A stretch of DNA of 64,000 nt from Limosilactobacillus alvi (GCF_016900115.1 NZ_JACJJQ010000003.1:1-64000), one strand, 5' to 3'; counted from the first letter of the stretch, positions 17,744 through 27,669 are shown. Numbers and translations: made by a program. The notes: generated by a model not told the origin, from the sequence alone.

Positions 17744-19657
17744 CTAACCCGTAATATTAGTGGCACTCATAATCGTCCGACCATTCCGAATCACTTTATA
17801 AGAACCAGTTTCATTATTTCTCAACGTAAATGGAACATAAATTACGGTTTCTTGGTTGATCGTGATGTCTTGGTATTCCATTGTTAGATTGTGGTAGGCA
17901 TCACTAATGTAAACCTGAACCCGGTTTTCCTTTCTACCACCGTTACCGTCAAAAGGAATACTAATCTGAATGTTCGTCGTCTTTAATTGATCGCCTGATG
18001 AAGCAACGGTAACCGTAAGGGTATCCCCTTCTTCTAGGGTACTCCCCGCCTTTGGGGTTTGCGACATTACCCGATTAGTTGCAATCGAAGTCGAAGTCTT
18101 CTTTGTTTCCGTTAATTGTAAACCATGCTTATTAGCAAATTCTTGGACATCTTTAATGTCCCTGTTTTTAAAGTTTGGAATCTTTATCTGTTTTCGGCCC
18201 TTACTTACGGTTAAAATAACGGTCTTTTGACTTGGCTTAATTGTTTCACCAGCTGAAACGTTTTGTTTAATGACTTGACCCTTAGCGACTTTGTCGGAAT
18301 AAACATTCTTAACCTTAACCGTAAAGCCAAGATTTTCTAGGCGTTCTTGAGTGTTATCCGCTGAGGTCCCAACAAGATCTTTCATTTTCCACTGTTCAAC
18401 CCCATCACTTATTAGGAGGTCAACCTTCTTTCCAACGCGGACCTTATCTCCACTTGTCGAACGAATTACCTCACCTTTTGGCGTAGTAGCGCTTAACGAG
18501 GAACTAAGCTTACCAACTCGGAGGTGATGTTTTGCAAGAGTTGTTTTCGCTTCAGCCGGAGTTTGACCAGTTAAATCAGGAACGTCAACCGGGCGACTAA
18601 AATACCATAATCCGGCAATGGCAATCACAATTAAAGTAGCAATAACTCCTAATCCCAGTTTCAAACGATTAATATGCTGCTTTTTCGGTAATGGTGTGAT
18701 TGCCTTTGTGTCATCATTCTCACCATCTTTTTCCGTCGCTTGCTGGCGACTAGCAACTTTAATCTCATTCAGGTCCAGTACCCGTGTTTCATCATCATAA
18801 GAATCATGTTCCTTAAACCGCGGTTCAGTTTCTCGCCCTGGATTTAATGCGGTTTGCAAGTCTTTAGCCATTTCAGCTGCACTAGCATAACGCTGTTGCG
18901 GTGACTTGGCAGTTGCTTTATAGACGACGTTTGCCAATGGCTGTGGAATCGCAGGATTTGTATCGCGAACCGACGGAATCTCATCTCGAAAGTGTTTCAA
19001 AGCAATTGCTACTGCTGTCTCGCCTTCAAAGGGAACATGCCCCGTTAGTAATTCAAACAGAATAATCCCCAACGAGTAAATGTCCGACCGTTTTGTCGCA
19101 ATACTTCCGCGCGCTTGTTCCGGTGACAAATAGTGAACAGAGCCAACTAACGTATTCGTTTGAGTAAGCGAATTAGCAGTTGATGCCATTGCAATTCCAA
19201 AGTCAGTAATTTTTATATTTTTATCTTCATCAATTAATATATTTTGGGGTTTTAAGTCCCGGTGGATTATTCCGTGTTGGTGGGCCGTTTCTACGGCAGA
19301 CAATACTTGCTCCATAATATCAACCACTTGTGGAAGTGGAATTGGGTAATTTTGTTTAATAAAAGCTTTTAAGTCCGTTCCTTCAACATACTGCATGACC
19401 ATGTATTGCATGCCGTGGTCAGCACCAACATCATAAACCCCAACAATATGGGGATCGTTTAATTGGGTTGCAGCTAAGGCTTCTCGTTCAAATCGCCGTT
19501 GAACTTTTGGATCATCTCGTAAATCTAAACGTAGTAGCTTAACTGAAACTTTTCGTTCAAGGACCTGGTCATAAGCTAAATAAACATTTGCCATTCCACC
19601 CTCACCGAGTGGACGGAGAATCCGGTACCGGTTATTAAGCTTGTATCCGGGCTTCAT
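17744..19657 (-). CDS. prkC: Serine/threonine protein kinase with PASTA domains
   Basis: Membrane kinase that senses peptidoglycan or lipid II and phosphorylates cell-wall and division proteins. The chosen ATG (19655-19657, MKPGYKLNNRYRIL) has AAGGG about 6 bases upstream; a TTG 7 codons earlier overlaps stp. Kinase domain 1-270 with GEGGMANVYLA, HRDLKPQN and DFGIA; cytoplasmic linker; one membrane helix (GVIATLIVIAIAGLWYF, about 340-360); three extracellular PASTA repeats to about 560; and an extra C-terminal beta-rich domain. About 637 residues. Paired with stp. Confidence 0.96.
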   Translation of the reverse strand: MKPGYKLNNRYRILRPLGEGGMANVYLAYDQVLERKVSVKLLRLDLRDDPKVQRRFEREALAATQLNDPHIVGVYDVGADHGMQYMVMQYVEGTDLKAFIKQNYPIPLPQVVDIMEQVLSAVETAHQHGIIHRDLKPQNILIDEDKNIKITDFGIAMASTANSLTQTNTLVGSVHYLSPEQARGSIATKRSDIYSLGIILFELLTGHVPFEGETAVAIALKHFRDEIPSVRDTNPAIPQPLANVVYKATAKSPQQRYASAAEMAKDLQTALNPGRETEPRFKEHDSYDDETRVLDLNEIKVASRQQATEKDGENDDTKAITPLPKKQHINRLKLGLGVIATLIVIAIAGLWYFSRPVDVPDLTGQTPAEAKTTLAKHHLRVGKLSSSLSATTPKGEVIRSTSGDKVRVGKKVDLLISDGVEQWKMKDLVGTSADNTQERLENLGFTVKVKNVYSDKVAKGQVIKQNVSAGETIKPSQKTVILTVSKGRKQIKIPNFKNRDIKDVQEFANKHGLQLTETKKTSTSIATNRVMSQTPKAGSTLEEGDTLTVTVASSGDQLKTTNIQISIPFDGNGGRKENRVQVYISDAYHNLTMEYQDITINQETVIYVPFTLRNNETGSYKVIRNGRTIMSATNITG

Positions 19658-19658
19658 A

Positions 19659-20402
19659 TTAATCCCTTTCTTGGTCAAATTCGCTGACTAAGACAGTGAT
19701 ATTATCAAGGCCACCGGCTTGGTTGGCTTGTTCAACTAACGTCTGACATTTCTCAGTGACGGTCGCATCCTTATTCAACAAAATGGCCGTTAATTTTTGG
19801 TGTTCAACCATTTTAGATAAACCATCTGAACATAGTAATAATTGATCACCGAGCTCTAAGGTAAAGGCGTTAACGTCAATTTCTGCATCTGCTGAAATTC
19901 CAATTGCCCGGGTAATAATATTCTTTTGAGGTGACCGACGCGCCTGTTGTTCGGTAATATCACCATTCTTAACCAATTCATTTACCAAGGAATGATCATT
20001 AGTGATTTGGGTTAATTCATGATCATGGAGAATATAACCCCGGCTATCGCCAATATTTGCAACGACAACAATTCCATTGCCAAGGAAAATTGCTGCTACC
20101 ATCGTTGTCCCCATTCCCTGGTAATTAATTTTTTCATGTGATTTTTTTATTAATAATTGATTAGCAAGGGTAACTTGATCTTGTAACCATTTTTTAGCAT
20201 GCTTAACCGTTTTTGGTGCACTCTTGCTAAAATTTTGACCAAGCAACTGAACAGTTAATTCTGCTGCGACATCACCGCCACGATTACCGCCAATTCCATC
20301 AGCAATAACCGCCAATTGACGCTTACCATTTTTGAGTAGCGCTACACGGTCTTGGTTTTGCGACCGTTGACGGCCGATATCAGATAAGTAATCAACTTTC
20401 AT
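19659..20402 (-). CDS. stp: PP2C-family Ser/Thr phosphatase
   Basis: Metal-dependent phosphatase that opposes PrkC. Motifs of the PPM family are present in order: IADGIGGNRGGD (metal Asp/Gly), GMGTTMVAA, NIGDSRGYI, TNDHSLV, LLCSDGLSKM and GGLDNITVLV. Start chosen at ATG 20400-20402 (MKVDYLSDIGRQRSQNQD), the canonical N terminus, giving 247 residues; the frame is open 22 codons further but overlaps rsmB. The stop nearly coincides with the prkC start, so kinase and phosphatase are translationally linked. Confidence 0.96.
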   Translation of the reverse strand: MKVDYLSDIGRQRSQNQDRVALLKNGKRQLAVIADGIGGNRGGDVAAELTVQLLGQNFSKSAPKTVKHAKKWLQDQVTLANQLLIKKSHEKINYQGMGTTMVAAIFLGNGIVVVANIGDSRGYILHDHELTQITNDHSLVNELVKNGDITEQQARRSPQKNIITRAIGISADAEIDVNAFTLELGDQLLLCSDGLSKMVEHQKLTAILLNKDATVTEKCQTLVEQANQAGGLDNITVLVSEFDQERD

Positions 20403-20421
20403 GTGACTGTAAATTTCCCTT

Positions 20422-21771
20422 CTAGTTTTTCCGCCTGAGGGTTGCAATGAAGAACCCATCCGAACCATAGTCGCTAGGGAGGATTGTCAGTGTCTTCGTT
20501 GCTCGGTCAGTTTTTAAAGCCCGTGCCGTTTGCGTCTTTTCTAAGGCAAAATTAGGGTGCGTTGTCAAAAAAGCAACGACCGTTTCATCATTCTCTTCAT
20601 GGAGAATTGTGCACGTGCTATAAATTATTATACCGCCCTTTTTTATTTTTGGGGCCACTGCATCTAAAATTGTTGTTTGAATTTTATGCAATTGCTGACT
20701 ATCACTAAATTGTTTTTGGTAGCGAATTTCGGGTTTCCGCCGCAACAGGCCCATCCCACTACATGGCGCATCAACCAAGGCTGCATCTAACGTTTGATCA
20801 GCCAAAAAAGTTAAATCCCTGGCATCATTTTGCTTTGCAACTACGCGATCACTTAGACCCAGTCTTGCCATATTCTTCTTGATTAGTTTGACCTTATGTT
20901 GGTGAATATCTAAAGCAATCACTTTACCGTTTTCAACTTGTGCAGCTAACTGACCGGTTTTTCCTCCCGGAGCACTACAGGCATCCAAAACTAAATTAGC
21001 AGTTTTTAAATCAATTGCCGCCGCCATTGCTTCAACTGCTAACATCGCACTCTCATCCTGGACCGTTACCAATCCAGAACGAAAAGCTTGGCTCCCGAGG
21101 AGATCCCCTTTAGTCACAATTAAGCCATCCGCAGCCACTTGACTTGGAATTGTTGTTATTCCTTCCATCGCTAATTGGTCAGTAATTTGCCCAACTGTTC
21201 CCTTTTGCCGATTGGCGCGAATGCTTAAGCGGGCAGGATCATTAATTGCCTTTCCAATTTTTTGCGCTTCTAGAAGGCCATTTTCATCAACTAATTTTTT
21301 CGTTAACCAAAGTGGCAAGCTAGCGGTCAGACTCAATTGTTCAATTGGATCCTCAATTGTTGTCAGATCTGGCCAGTCACTTCGTAAAACAGCATGTAAC
21401 ACTCCAGTTACAAACTTTCGCAATCCTTGGTTACCATGGCCACGAAACTTTGTAATTTCAATTGCCTCATTTGTCGCTGCAAAATCAGGAACCCGTTTTA
21501 AATAATGATATTGGTAGAGGGTGATTAATAATAATTCCCTTACCCATGGAACTGGTTCCCGTTTAACAAATGGTTTTAACCAATTTTCAAGGGTTAAGCG
21601 ATGTTGTAAAGTTCCGTATACCAGATTAGTTAACAAATGCTTATCGGCAACACTTAACTTAGCCTGTTGAATAATCTGATTCAACTCAAGGTTTGAATAT
21701 GCTTGTTTATTAATAACCCGCTCTAAAACCGTAACTGCTAAATTCCGTGGTGATTGTTTAATGTTTACCAT
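20422..21771 (-). CDS. rsmB: 16S rRNA (cytosine-967-C5)-methyltransferase RsmB
   Basis: SAM-dependent methyltransferase of 16S rRNA, with an N-terminal NusB-like RNA-binding domain (1-140) fused to the Rossmann catalytic domain. Motifs: DACSAPGGKTGQLA (SAM binding, about 250), DAPCSGMGLLRRKPE (about 315) and the catalytic cysteine region IIYSTCTILHEEN (about 375). I chose the ATG at 21769-21771 (MVNIKQSPRNLAV), the usual family start; it overlaps the 3' end of fmt by 14 bases. About 449 residues. fmt-rsmB-stp-prkC is the usual order. Confidence 0.95.
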   Translation of the reverse strand: MVNIKQSPRNLAVTVLERVINKQAYSNLELNQIIQQAKLSVADKHLLTNLVYGTLQHRLTLENWLKPFVKREPVPWVRELLLITLYQYHYLKRVPDFAATNEAIEITKFRGHGNQGLRKFVTGVLHAVLRSDWPDLTTIEDPIEQLSLTASLPLWLTKKLVDENGLLEAQKIGKAINDPARLSIRANRQKGTVGQITDQLAMEGITTIPSQVAADGLIVTKGDLLGSQAFRSGLVTVQDESAMLAVEAMAAAIDLKTANLVLDACSAPGGKTGQLAAQVENGKVIALDIHQHKVKLIKKNMARLGLSDRVVAKQNDARDLTFLADQTLDAALVDAPCSGMGLLRRKPEIRYQKQFSDSQQLHKIQTTILDAVAPKIKKGGIIIYSTCTILHEENDETVVAFLTTHPNFALEKTQTARALKTDRATKTLTILPSDYGSDGFFIATLRRKN

Positions 21772-22714
21772 TAGTAATGATTTGTCTCCCAACCTCAAGT
21801 CCTTGGTGACCATTCAAATATGCCGTAATTTCCATAGCAGGCTTTCCTGCTGGCTTTAACTGATTAATTCGATAAGTTGTTCCATTACCTGCTGCGATTA
21901 CTAAAGCATGCTTTTCAACCCGCACAATGGTCCCCGGTGCTTGTTGAGTCTGTTCAGCGAGCGGAGTTACATCAATTAATTTTGTTGCCACCCCATCGAT
22001 CATCATTTTACCAAGTGGTTTGGGCCGTAAGCCCCGAACCTTAGCGTCAATTAAACGAGCAGGTAAAGTATAGTCAATCCACTCTTGCTCAGTTGTGATG
22101 TTTGGAGAAAATACAACTTGGTCTTCGGCTTGTGGAACGGCTTTAATTTTTCCAGCAATTAAGTCTGGTAAAACTTCCATTAGCAAATTCCGCCCAAGTA
22201 AACTTAACTTTTCAAACATCGTACCAGCATCGTCAGTTGCTTCAATTGGAATTGCCCGTTGCGCAATCACATCTCCAGCATCCATTTTCTTGACCATGTA
22301 CATGATTGAAACCCCAGTTTCAGCATCACCATTCATCACCGCATATTGAATCGGGGCCCCGCCACGGTATTTTGGCAACAATGACCCATGCACATTAATT
22401 GCTGCAATTTCGGCCGATTCTAGCAAACGGGATGGTAAAAATTGACCATAAGCAGCTGTAATAATTAGGTCTGCATGAAGATTAATCAACGCTTCTAGTT
22501 CTTCACTTTTTATCAACTTTTCTGGTTGAAAAATTTGAATTCCCGCTTGACTTGCTAATTGTTTAACTGGTGAAGCTGTCAATTTATGTTTACGTCCAAC
22601 CCGTCGGTCGGGTTGCGTCAACACTGCCTTAACAGAATAACGATCATCATCTAATAAAGCTTGAAGAATTGGAACCGCAAACTGGGGCGTTCCCATAAAA
22701 ATAACTGATGTCAA
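21758..22714 (-). CDS. fmt: Methionyl-tRNA formyltransferase
   Basis: Formylates initiator Met-tRNA using 10-formyl-THF. The family N terminus SVIFMGTPQFAV is best reached from the TTG at 22712-22714 (AAAGG about 10 bases upstream); an ATG three codons upstream is an alternative but sits on the Shine-Dalgarno. Catalytic motifs: NVHGSLLPKYRGGAPIQ (His and Asn, about 108) and ETGVSIMYMVKKMDAGDV (catalytic Asp). A C-terminal OB-like tRNA-binding domain follows. About 318 residues, intact. Follows priA. Confidence 0.95.
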   Translation of the reverse strand: MTSVIFMGTPQFAVPILQALLDDDRYSVKAVLTQPDRRVGRKHKLTASPVKQLASQAGIQIFQPEKLIKSEELEALINLHADLIITAAYGQFLPSRLLESAEIAAINVHGSLLPKYRGGAPIQYAVMNGDAETGVSIMYMVKKMDAGDVIAQRAIPIEATDDAGTMFEKLSLLGRNLLMEVLPDLIAGKIKAVPQAEDQVVFSPNITTEQEWIDYTLPARLIDAKVRGLRPKPLGKMMIDGVATKLIDVTPLAEQTQQAPGTIVRVEKHALVIAAGNGTTYRINQLKPAGKPAMEITAYLNGHQGLEVGRQIITNGKH

Positions 22715-22738
22715 GATTATCATTCCTTTCAAAATAAT

Positions 22739-25147
22739 TCACATAAAGTATTGGGGATCTGGATCGATCATGAAACGTAAATTTCCCTTTGCTTGAGTTT
22801 CATGGGCCAATTGCGTTAATGTCGTAATCAAAGTCGGATCGTGACGATATTTAAGTACAATCTGATAATAATACCGATTTTGGGTCCGGGCAATTGGGCG
22901 TGGAGTTGGCCCTAACATTACCGTATCAGTTGCTAATTGGCTTGTTTTCAAGCGTTCACTAACTGCTTGGATTAACTTAGCAGCTACAACTTCTTGAGGA
23001 TCACTTGCCATTAACCGAACCGTGTAGAAGTAGGGTGGGTACTGTGCTTGTTGACGAATTCGCATTTCGGTTGCAAAAAAAGCATCATAGTCATTTTTCT
23101 GCGCTAATTGAAGGACATAATTATCCGGATTATAGGTCTGGATAATTACCTCACCATTTTTATCTGCCCGCCCAGCTCGACCGCTAACCTGGGATAATAG
23201 ATCGAAAGTTCGTTCACTTGCGCGAAAGTCTGGCAAATCAAGGCCAGTATCGGCATTAAGAACTCCCACCAGAGTTACTTGAGGAAAATCTAACCCCTTG
23301 GCAATCATTTGTGTCCCTAACAAAATATCAGCTTGATGGTTACCAAATTGCTGCAGTAATTTTTCGTGCATACCTTTCCGGCGAGTAGTATCTACGTCCA
23401 TTCGGATAATCCGGGCCGCCGGAAGTAACTTATTTAACTCTGCTTGGACCTTTTCGGTTCCTGTACCGTAATAACGAATTTCTTGGCTATGGCAGTTTGG
23501 GCAAAAGCGAGGAATAGCTTCCTCATGCCCGCAATAATGACACTTCATACTATGCGAACTCAAGTGTAAAGTTAACGAAATATCACAATTGGGACACTTC
23601 AAAACAAATCCACAATCTCGACACATCATGAAAGATGAAAAGCCACGTCGATTCAATAGTAAAATGCTTTGTTCACCTTTTTGGAGACGATCATTTAACC
23701 GTGCCAATAAAATTTGGGAAAAATTACTTTCGCCCCCTTGCCGGGGTTCTTGACGCATATCTACAATTTGAATTGGGGGTAACGGTTGCTGATTTACCCG
23801 GTGCGGTAAGGTTAAAAGATGATAATTACCAGTTTTTGCTCGAGCATAACTTTCAAGACTTGGAGTGGCCGAACCTAGCAAAACCGTTGCATGATGATAT
23901 TTGGCACGCCATTTAGCAACTTCTCGAGCTTGATAACGTGGGGCATCTTCTTGTTTATAGCTTACTTCATGTTCTTCATCTAAGATAATGAGGCCAATTT
24001 TCTTAAGTGGAGCAAAAATTGCCGAACGGGTACCAACGACGACATCAACTAGTCCCATCTGAATCCGACGCCATTCATCATACCTTTCCCCGTTTGAGAG
24101 TGCTGAATGTAAGATGGCAACATTTTTACCAAACCGCGCACGAACGCGACCAACCATTTGCGGAGTCAAAGAAATTTCAGGTACCAACATCAACGCTGTT
24201 TGATGGCTTGCTAGCGCCGTTTCGATTGCTCTTAGATAAACTTCGGTTTTACCACTTCCCGTGACTCCCTTTAAGAGAAAAACTGGTGATTGGTCAGTTT
24301 TAATTGCTTGGTTAAGGGCATCCACTGCAACTTGTTGGTCGGTATTTAAAGTCACTTGCTGGTCTCGCTCTAAACTTTTTGTCATTGGAGTTCGGTACTG
24401 CTCGAGCTTAACTTTTTTTAACCAACCGCGTTTTTCACCAAGAGTAAAAGTTGCCGGGGAGAGCCCTGTTTGTTGCTGCGCTAACTTCAACGGTATCGTT
24501 TGCCCCGTTTGCTGTTGGAGATAGACTAAAAGCCGTTTTTGCGCTTTAGCGTTTTTAGGTACTGCTGCCAATAGCTCTTCATAATCTTCAAACTGTAAGC
24601 TTGGCTGAATTGCAACCACCATTTTTGCCCTAGCACGATCTTCAACTTGATATTCAATCCTAATTTTGCCTGCCCGTCGTAGTTTTACAAGCTCGTGCAT
24701 AATATCAGGATCATTTTGAACATCAGCTAGGTCTAAGGAATCTTGGCCATCAAATAAATTTAATTGTTCAGCTTCAGCGACATCATCAGTTAAGCGAACA
24801 AGACGGTGGGTCTTAGCCTTTAATAAATTTGGGAGCATCGCATAAAGACAACTTATCCAAAATGAATAAGTTGTCTTCGCTAACCAACGACTCAAAGCAA
24901 TCATCTCTGGATTTAAAACTGGCTCTAAATCCATCAGCGCAATAATATCCTTCAAATCGCCATCAAACGGTTGCTCTGGGTTGGTATCAACAACAAAACC
25001 TTGGACCTCCCGTTTACCACGACCAAAGGGGACAATTACCCGCATCCCCACCATTACTTGGTTGGTTAAACTTTCAGGAACCCGATAAGTATACGGCCGG
25101 TTTGTTTGCATCGTTGGGACATCAACAATTACTTGAACAACTTGCAA
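22739..25147 (-). CDS. priA: Primosomal replication restart helicase PriA
   Basis: Recognises stalled forks and reloads the replicative helicase. The 802 residues show the N-terminal DNA-binding domain, Walker A LKGVTGSGKTEVYLRA (about 295), the DEEH box IILDEEHEVSYKQ (about 390), the zinc-binding cysteine array (CRDCGFVLKCPNCD, CHYCGHEE, CPNCHSQE, about 515-555), and motifs V and VI (QVSGRAGRADKNGEV). The start is TTG (25145-25147) with GGAGGG 8 bases upstream. Full length. Follows coaBC by 15 bases. Confidence 0.97.
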   Translation of the reverse strand: MQVVQVIVDVPTMQTNRPYTYRVPESLTNQVMVGMRVIVPFGRGKREVQGFVVDTNPEQPFDGDLKDIIALMDLEPVLNPEMIALSRWLAKTTYSFWISCLYAMLPNLLKAKTHRLVRLTDDVAEAEQLNLFDGQDSLDLADVQNDPDIMHELVKLRRAGKIRIEYQVEDRARAKMVVAIQPSLQFEDYEELLAAVPKNAKAQKRLLVYLQQQTGQTIPLKLAQQQTGLSPATFTLGEKRGWLKKVKLEQYRTPMTKSLERDQQVTLNTDQQVAVDALNQAIKTDQSPVFLLKGVTGSGKTEVYLRAIETALASHQTALMLVPEISLTPQMVGRVRARFGKNVAILHSALSNGERYDEWRRIQMGLVDVVVGTRSAIFAPLKKIGLIILDEEHEVSYKQEDAPRYQAREVAKWRAKYHHATVLLGSATPSLESYARAKTGNYHLLTLPHRVNQQPLPPIQIVDMRQEPRQGGESNFSQILLARLNDRLQKGEQSILLLNRRGFSSFMMCRDCGFVLKCPNCDISLTLHLSSHSMKCHYCGHEEAIPRFCPNCHSQEIRYYGTGTEKVQAELNKLLPAARIIRMDVDTTRRKGMHEKLLQQFGNHQADILLGTQMIAKGLDFPQVTLVGVLNADTGLDLPDFRASERTFDLLSQVSGRAGRADKNGEVIIQTYNPDNYVLQLAQKNDYDAFFATEMRIRQQAQYPPYFYTVRLMASDPQEVVAAKLIQAVSERLKTSQLATDTVMLGPTPRPIARTQNRYYYQIVLKYRHDPTLITTLTQLAHETQAKGNLRFMIDPDPQYFM

Positions 25148-25162
25148 CCAAGAACCCTCCTA

Positions 25163-26365
25163 TCATTTACTTTGCTGCCAACGCTTAGCCAGGATATTAA
25201 TTAATCGTTCCCCAACTTCTTGCTTACTTAATAGTGGCCATTTTTCTGGTGCCCGATTTGGTTGCAAAATTGTGACTTGGTCAGTTGCAACCCCAAAGCC
25301 ACTCCCAACTTGACTAACATCATTAGCAACGATATAGTCGGCATGTTTTTTAGCTAATTTGACTTGAGCATTTTGAAGTAAATCATTAGTTTCAGCCGCA
25401 AAGCCCATCACGATTTGATGATTCTTTTTTGCTCCCAAAGTTGCTAAAATATCAGGATTTTTAACCAAAGATATCGTTAACTCGTCTTGGCTGATTTGTT
25501 TTTTTATTTTCTGATCAGCAACCACTGCCGGTCGGAAATCAGCAACCGCTGCTGCCATCACTAAAGCATCCGCTTTTTCAAACGAAGCTGCTGTTGTTGC
25601 TAACATTTCGGCGGTTGTGGTAACCTTTTTGACCATTAAATTCGGGTGATTAGGAAATTCAACTTGAACTTGGCCAATCACTGCAATCACTTTCGCACCA
25701 GCTGCAAGAGCAGCCTGAACAACTGCCAAACCCATTTTTCCAGAAGAACGATTCCCAATGAAGCGGACTGGATCAATTGCTTCGCGCGTACCACCTGCCG
25801 TAACTAAAATTGTCTTTCCTGCTAAGCGATTTTGATTGGCAAACCATTTATCAACCTGACTAGCAATTTCTTCTGGCTCCATCATGCGCCCTTTCCCAAC
25901 ATAACCTTCCGCTAGCATCCCCGTTTCTGGAGTTAGAATAATCCTCTGATCCAAAACAAGTTGCTTTAAGTTTCGCTGGGTAGCGGGATTAAGCCACATT
26001 TGACTGTTCATTGCGGGGGCAAGCATTACGGGTGCCTTTGTTGCTAACAAAGAACTAGAAACAGCATCATCAGCTAGTCCATTTGCCATTTTAGCAATAA
26101 GATCAGCGCTTGCCGGAACAACTAACGCTAGTTCGGTCCAGTCCGCTAATTCAATATGAGGAACTGGGCTTTGATTAGTTTGCCATAAATCGGTTAAAAC
26201 TGGTTGGTGAGTTAAAGCATAAAAAGTATTTGGGGTAACAAAATGCCTACTAGCTGGTGTCATCCCAACGCGAATTTCATGCCCTTGCTTTTGAAGTATC
26301 CGGACTAAACTAACAGCTTTAAAAGTTGCTACACTTCCACTTACGTAAACGGCGATTCGTGCCAT
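25163..26365 (-). CDS. coaBC: Bifunctional CoaBC (PPC synthetase/decarboxylase)
   Basis: Two-domain enzyme making 4'-phosphopantetheine from phosphopantothenate. The flavin decarboxylase domain CoaC (1-185) has the conserved His in PHIELADW (His70) and PAMNSQMW (117-124). The CoaB synthetase domain has VTAGGTREAIDPVRFIGNRSSG (split: GGTREAIDP, IGNRSSGKMG) and LVKNPDIL. Oddity: the substrate-recognition segment reads GMLAEGYVGKGRM, so Glu153 stands where the catalytic cysteine (E. coli Cys158, ACG) is expected. 400 residues, otherwise standard. First gene after the rpoZ hairpin; GGGGGAT site upstream. Confidence 0.94.
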   Translation of the reverse strand: MARIAVYVSGSVATFKAVSLVRILQKQGHEIRVGMTPASRHFVTPNTFYALTHQPVLTDLWQTNQSPVPHIELADWTELALVVPASADLIAKMANGLADDAVSSSLLATKAPVMLAPAMNSQMWLNPATQRNLKQLVLDQRIILTPETGMLAEGYVGKGRMMEPEEIASQVDKWFANQNRLAGKTILVTAGGTREAIDPVRFIGNRSSGKMGLAVVQAALAAGAKVIAVIGQVQVEFPNHPNLMVKKVTTTAEMLATTAASFEKADALVMAAAVADFRPAVVADQKIKKQISQDELTISLVKNPDILATLGAKKNHQIVMGFAAETNDLLQNAQVKLAKKHADYIVANDVSQVGSGFGVATDQVTILQPNRAPEKWPLLSKQEVGERLINILAKRWQQSK

Positions 26366-26397
26366 TTTGATCCCCCTTTTGCATCTAATAACTACAC

Positions 26398-26486
26398 AAA
26401 AAGCGCTAACGGCTGGATGAATTACTTTGTATAAGCTATTTGGAGCTTTAATACTCTTTTCGATCCAAAATTCGCTAGCGCTTTAT
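26398..26486 (-). terminator. Long-loop hairpin terminator after gmk-rpoZ
   Basis: AAAAGCGCTA (from 26399) pairs with TAGCGCTTTA (26476-26485), enclosing a loop of nearly 70 bases. On the minus strand the 3' arm ends GCGCTTTTTG. It lies in the 154-bp gap between rpoZ and coaBC and probably ends or attenuates the gmk-rpoZ transcript. The long loop is unusual for a simple terminator and may hold a promoter for coaBC. Confidence 0.6.
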
Positions 26487-26519
26487 TATTTAATTGTGGT
26501 TAAACCTAACAAACAGGTT

Positions 26520-26780
26520 CTAATCCTCGGAATCGTCAATTGAAACCATCCCAGCTTCAATTTCTTCAAGCGCCATCCCGACAGACTTAGTTGAGTTATA
26601 GTGGTTAAGTAGCAATGGCTTATCCATTTCCAAATCAACTGGCTTATCAGAGTCTTGCGCGCGATCCTTATCAAGACGATATTTATCAATTTCATGTGCC
26701 CGCTTACTTGCAAGCATAATCAATGAATACCGCGAATCAACTTGCTTTAATAATTCATCAACTGAAGGGTATAAAATCAT
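26520..26780 (-). CDS. rpoZ: RNA polymerase omega subunit
   Basis: 86-residue omega subunit that stabilises the beta' subunit. Starts [20 protein letters not shown], followed by the conserved [15 protein letters not shown] helix (family: ASKRARQI), with an acidic C terminus. The start overlaps the gmk stop by four bases (ATGA), so the two are translationally coupled, as in other Firmicutes. A hairpin follows 34 bases after the stop. Confidence 0.95.
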   Translation of the reverse strand: MILYPSVDELLKQVDSRYSLIMLASKRAHEIDKYRLDKDRAQDSDKPVDLEMDKPLLLNHYNSTKSVGMALEEIEAGMVSIDDSED

Positions 26781-27397
26781 TGTTTTGCATCTCCTAACAT
26801 TTCTAAGTAATCTGGCATTACCCGTGGAACCCGCAAACGTTCACTCCGAATAATTTCCTTAATTTTCTCAACTGCATTGGGAACTTCATCATTTACAACC
26901 GCATAGTCATAGTTTTGCATCATTTCAATTTCAGAAAAAGCTTTATGAATGCGTTTATTAATAACTTCCATACTATCAGTTCCCCGATGAATTAGACGTT
27001 GCTTTAATTCCATTAAATCGGGTGGCGTTAAGAAAATGAAAACTCCATCTGGCCGTTTTGAACGAACTTGCATGGCCCCATTTACTTCAATTTCAAGGAA
27101 AACATCTTTTCCAGAATCTAAGGTCTCATCAATGTATTTTAACGGTGTCCCATAATAATTGTCAACGTACTTGGCATATTCCAACATCTGTCCAGACTGG
27201 ATATTTTTTTCAAATTCTTCCTTTGAAACGAAGAAATAATCAACCCCATTTTTTTCACCTGGACGAGGTTGGCGAGTCGTCATTGAAATCGAATATTGGA
27301 AATCATTTCCTGGTTGATCAAAAATTGCCTTCCGAACAGTCCCTTTACCAACACCGGAGGGTCCGGATAAAACTATCAGCATTCCGCGCTTTGTCAT
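26777..27397 (-). CDS. gmk: Guanylate kinase
   Basis: Phosphorylates GMP to GDP. The 206 residues begin with the P-loop [17 protein letters not shown] (8-23), then the GMP-binding signature [21 protein letters not shown] (as TTRQPRPGE and VDYFF, about 38-57), the GTPL/YGTP region [12 protein letters not shown] and [14 protein letters not shown]. Intact. First gene of the minus-strand series leading to thiN; GGAG about 11 bases upstream. RemA, found before gmk in Bacillus, is absent here. Confidence 0.97.
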   Translation of the reverse strand: MTKRGMLIVLSGPSGVGKGTVRKAIFDQPGNDFQYSISMTTRQPRPGEKNGVDYFFVSKEEFEKNIQSGQMLEYAKYVDNYYGTPLKYIDETLDSGKDVFLEIEVNGAMQVRSKRPDGVFIFLTPPDLMELKQRLIHRGTDSMEVINKRIHKAFSEIEMMQNYDYAVVNDEVPNAVEKIKEIIRSERLRVPRVMPDYLEMLGDAKQ

Positions 27398-27669
27398 TAA
27401 TCATTAACTCCTAACCATGAACGTGTTACCTTTTATTTTGCAATACTTACCGTCGTAATTCAAGACCTTCGCTCCATAAAAGTATGATCCGATTATTTAC
27501 ATCATCCATTATGAATTAATTTCATTTCCAATCAAACCTAAGAATAGAAAATTTGATCGTTTTTGGTGTTTTTTCATCTTAAATTCAAAACTTCCAGTAC
27601 TTATTTAACTATATATCTCCCTCTAGTTTCGTTCTTCTTGGATTATCACGAACTAAAATAAATTTAAAC
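27398..27669. other. AT-rich divergent intergenic region
   Basis: This gap between gmk (minus) and a small plus-strand gene is AT-rich. It must hold the gmk promoter; TTGAAT on the minus strand near 27463-27468 is a weak -35 candidate without a clear -10. I found no riboswitch-like structure, tRNA or convincing gene. Confidence 0.5.

Noticed and set aside
27398-27470. 20-codon minus-strand frame upstream of gmk (MDDVNNRIILLW...)
   Set aside because: Too short, no suitable RBS and no match to RemA, which occupies this place in Bacillus.
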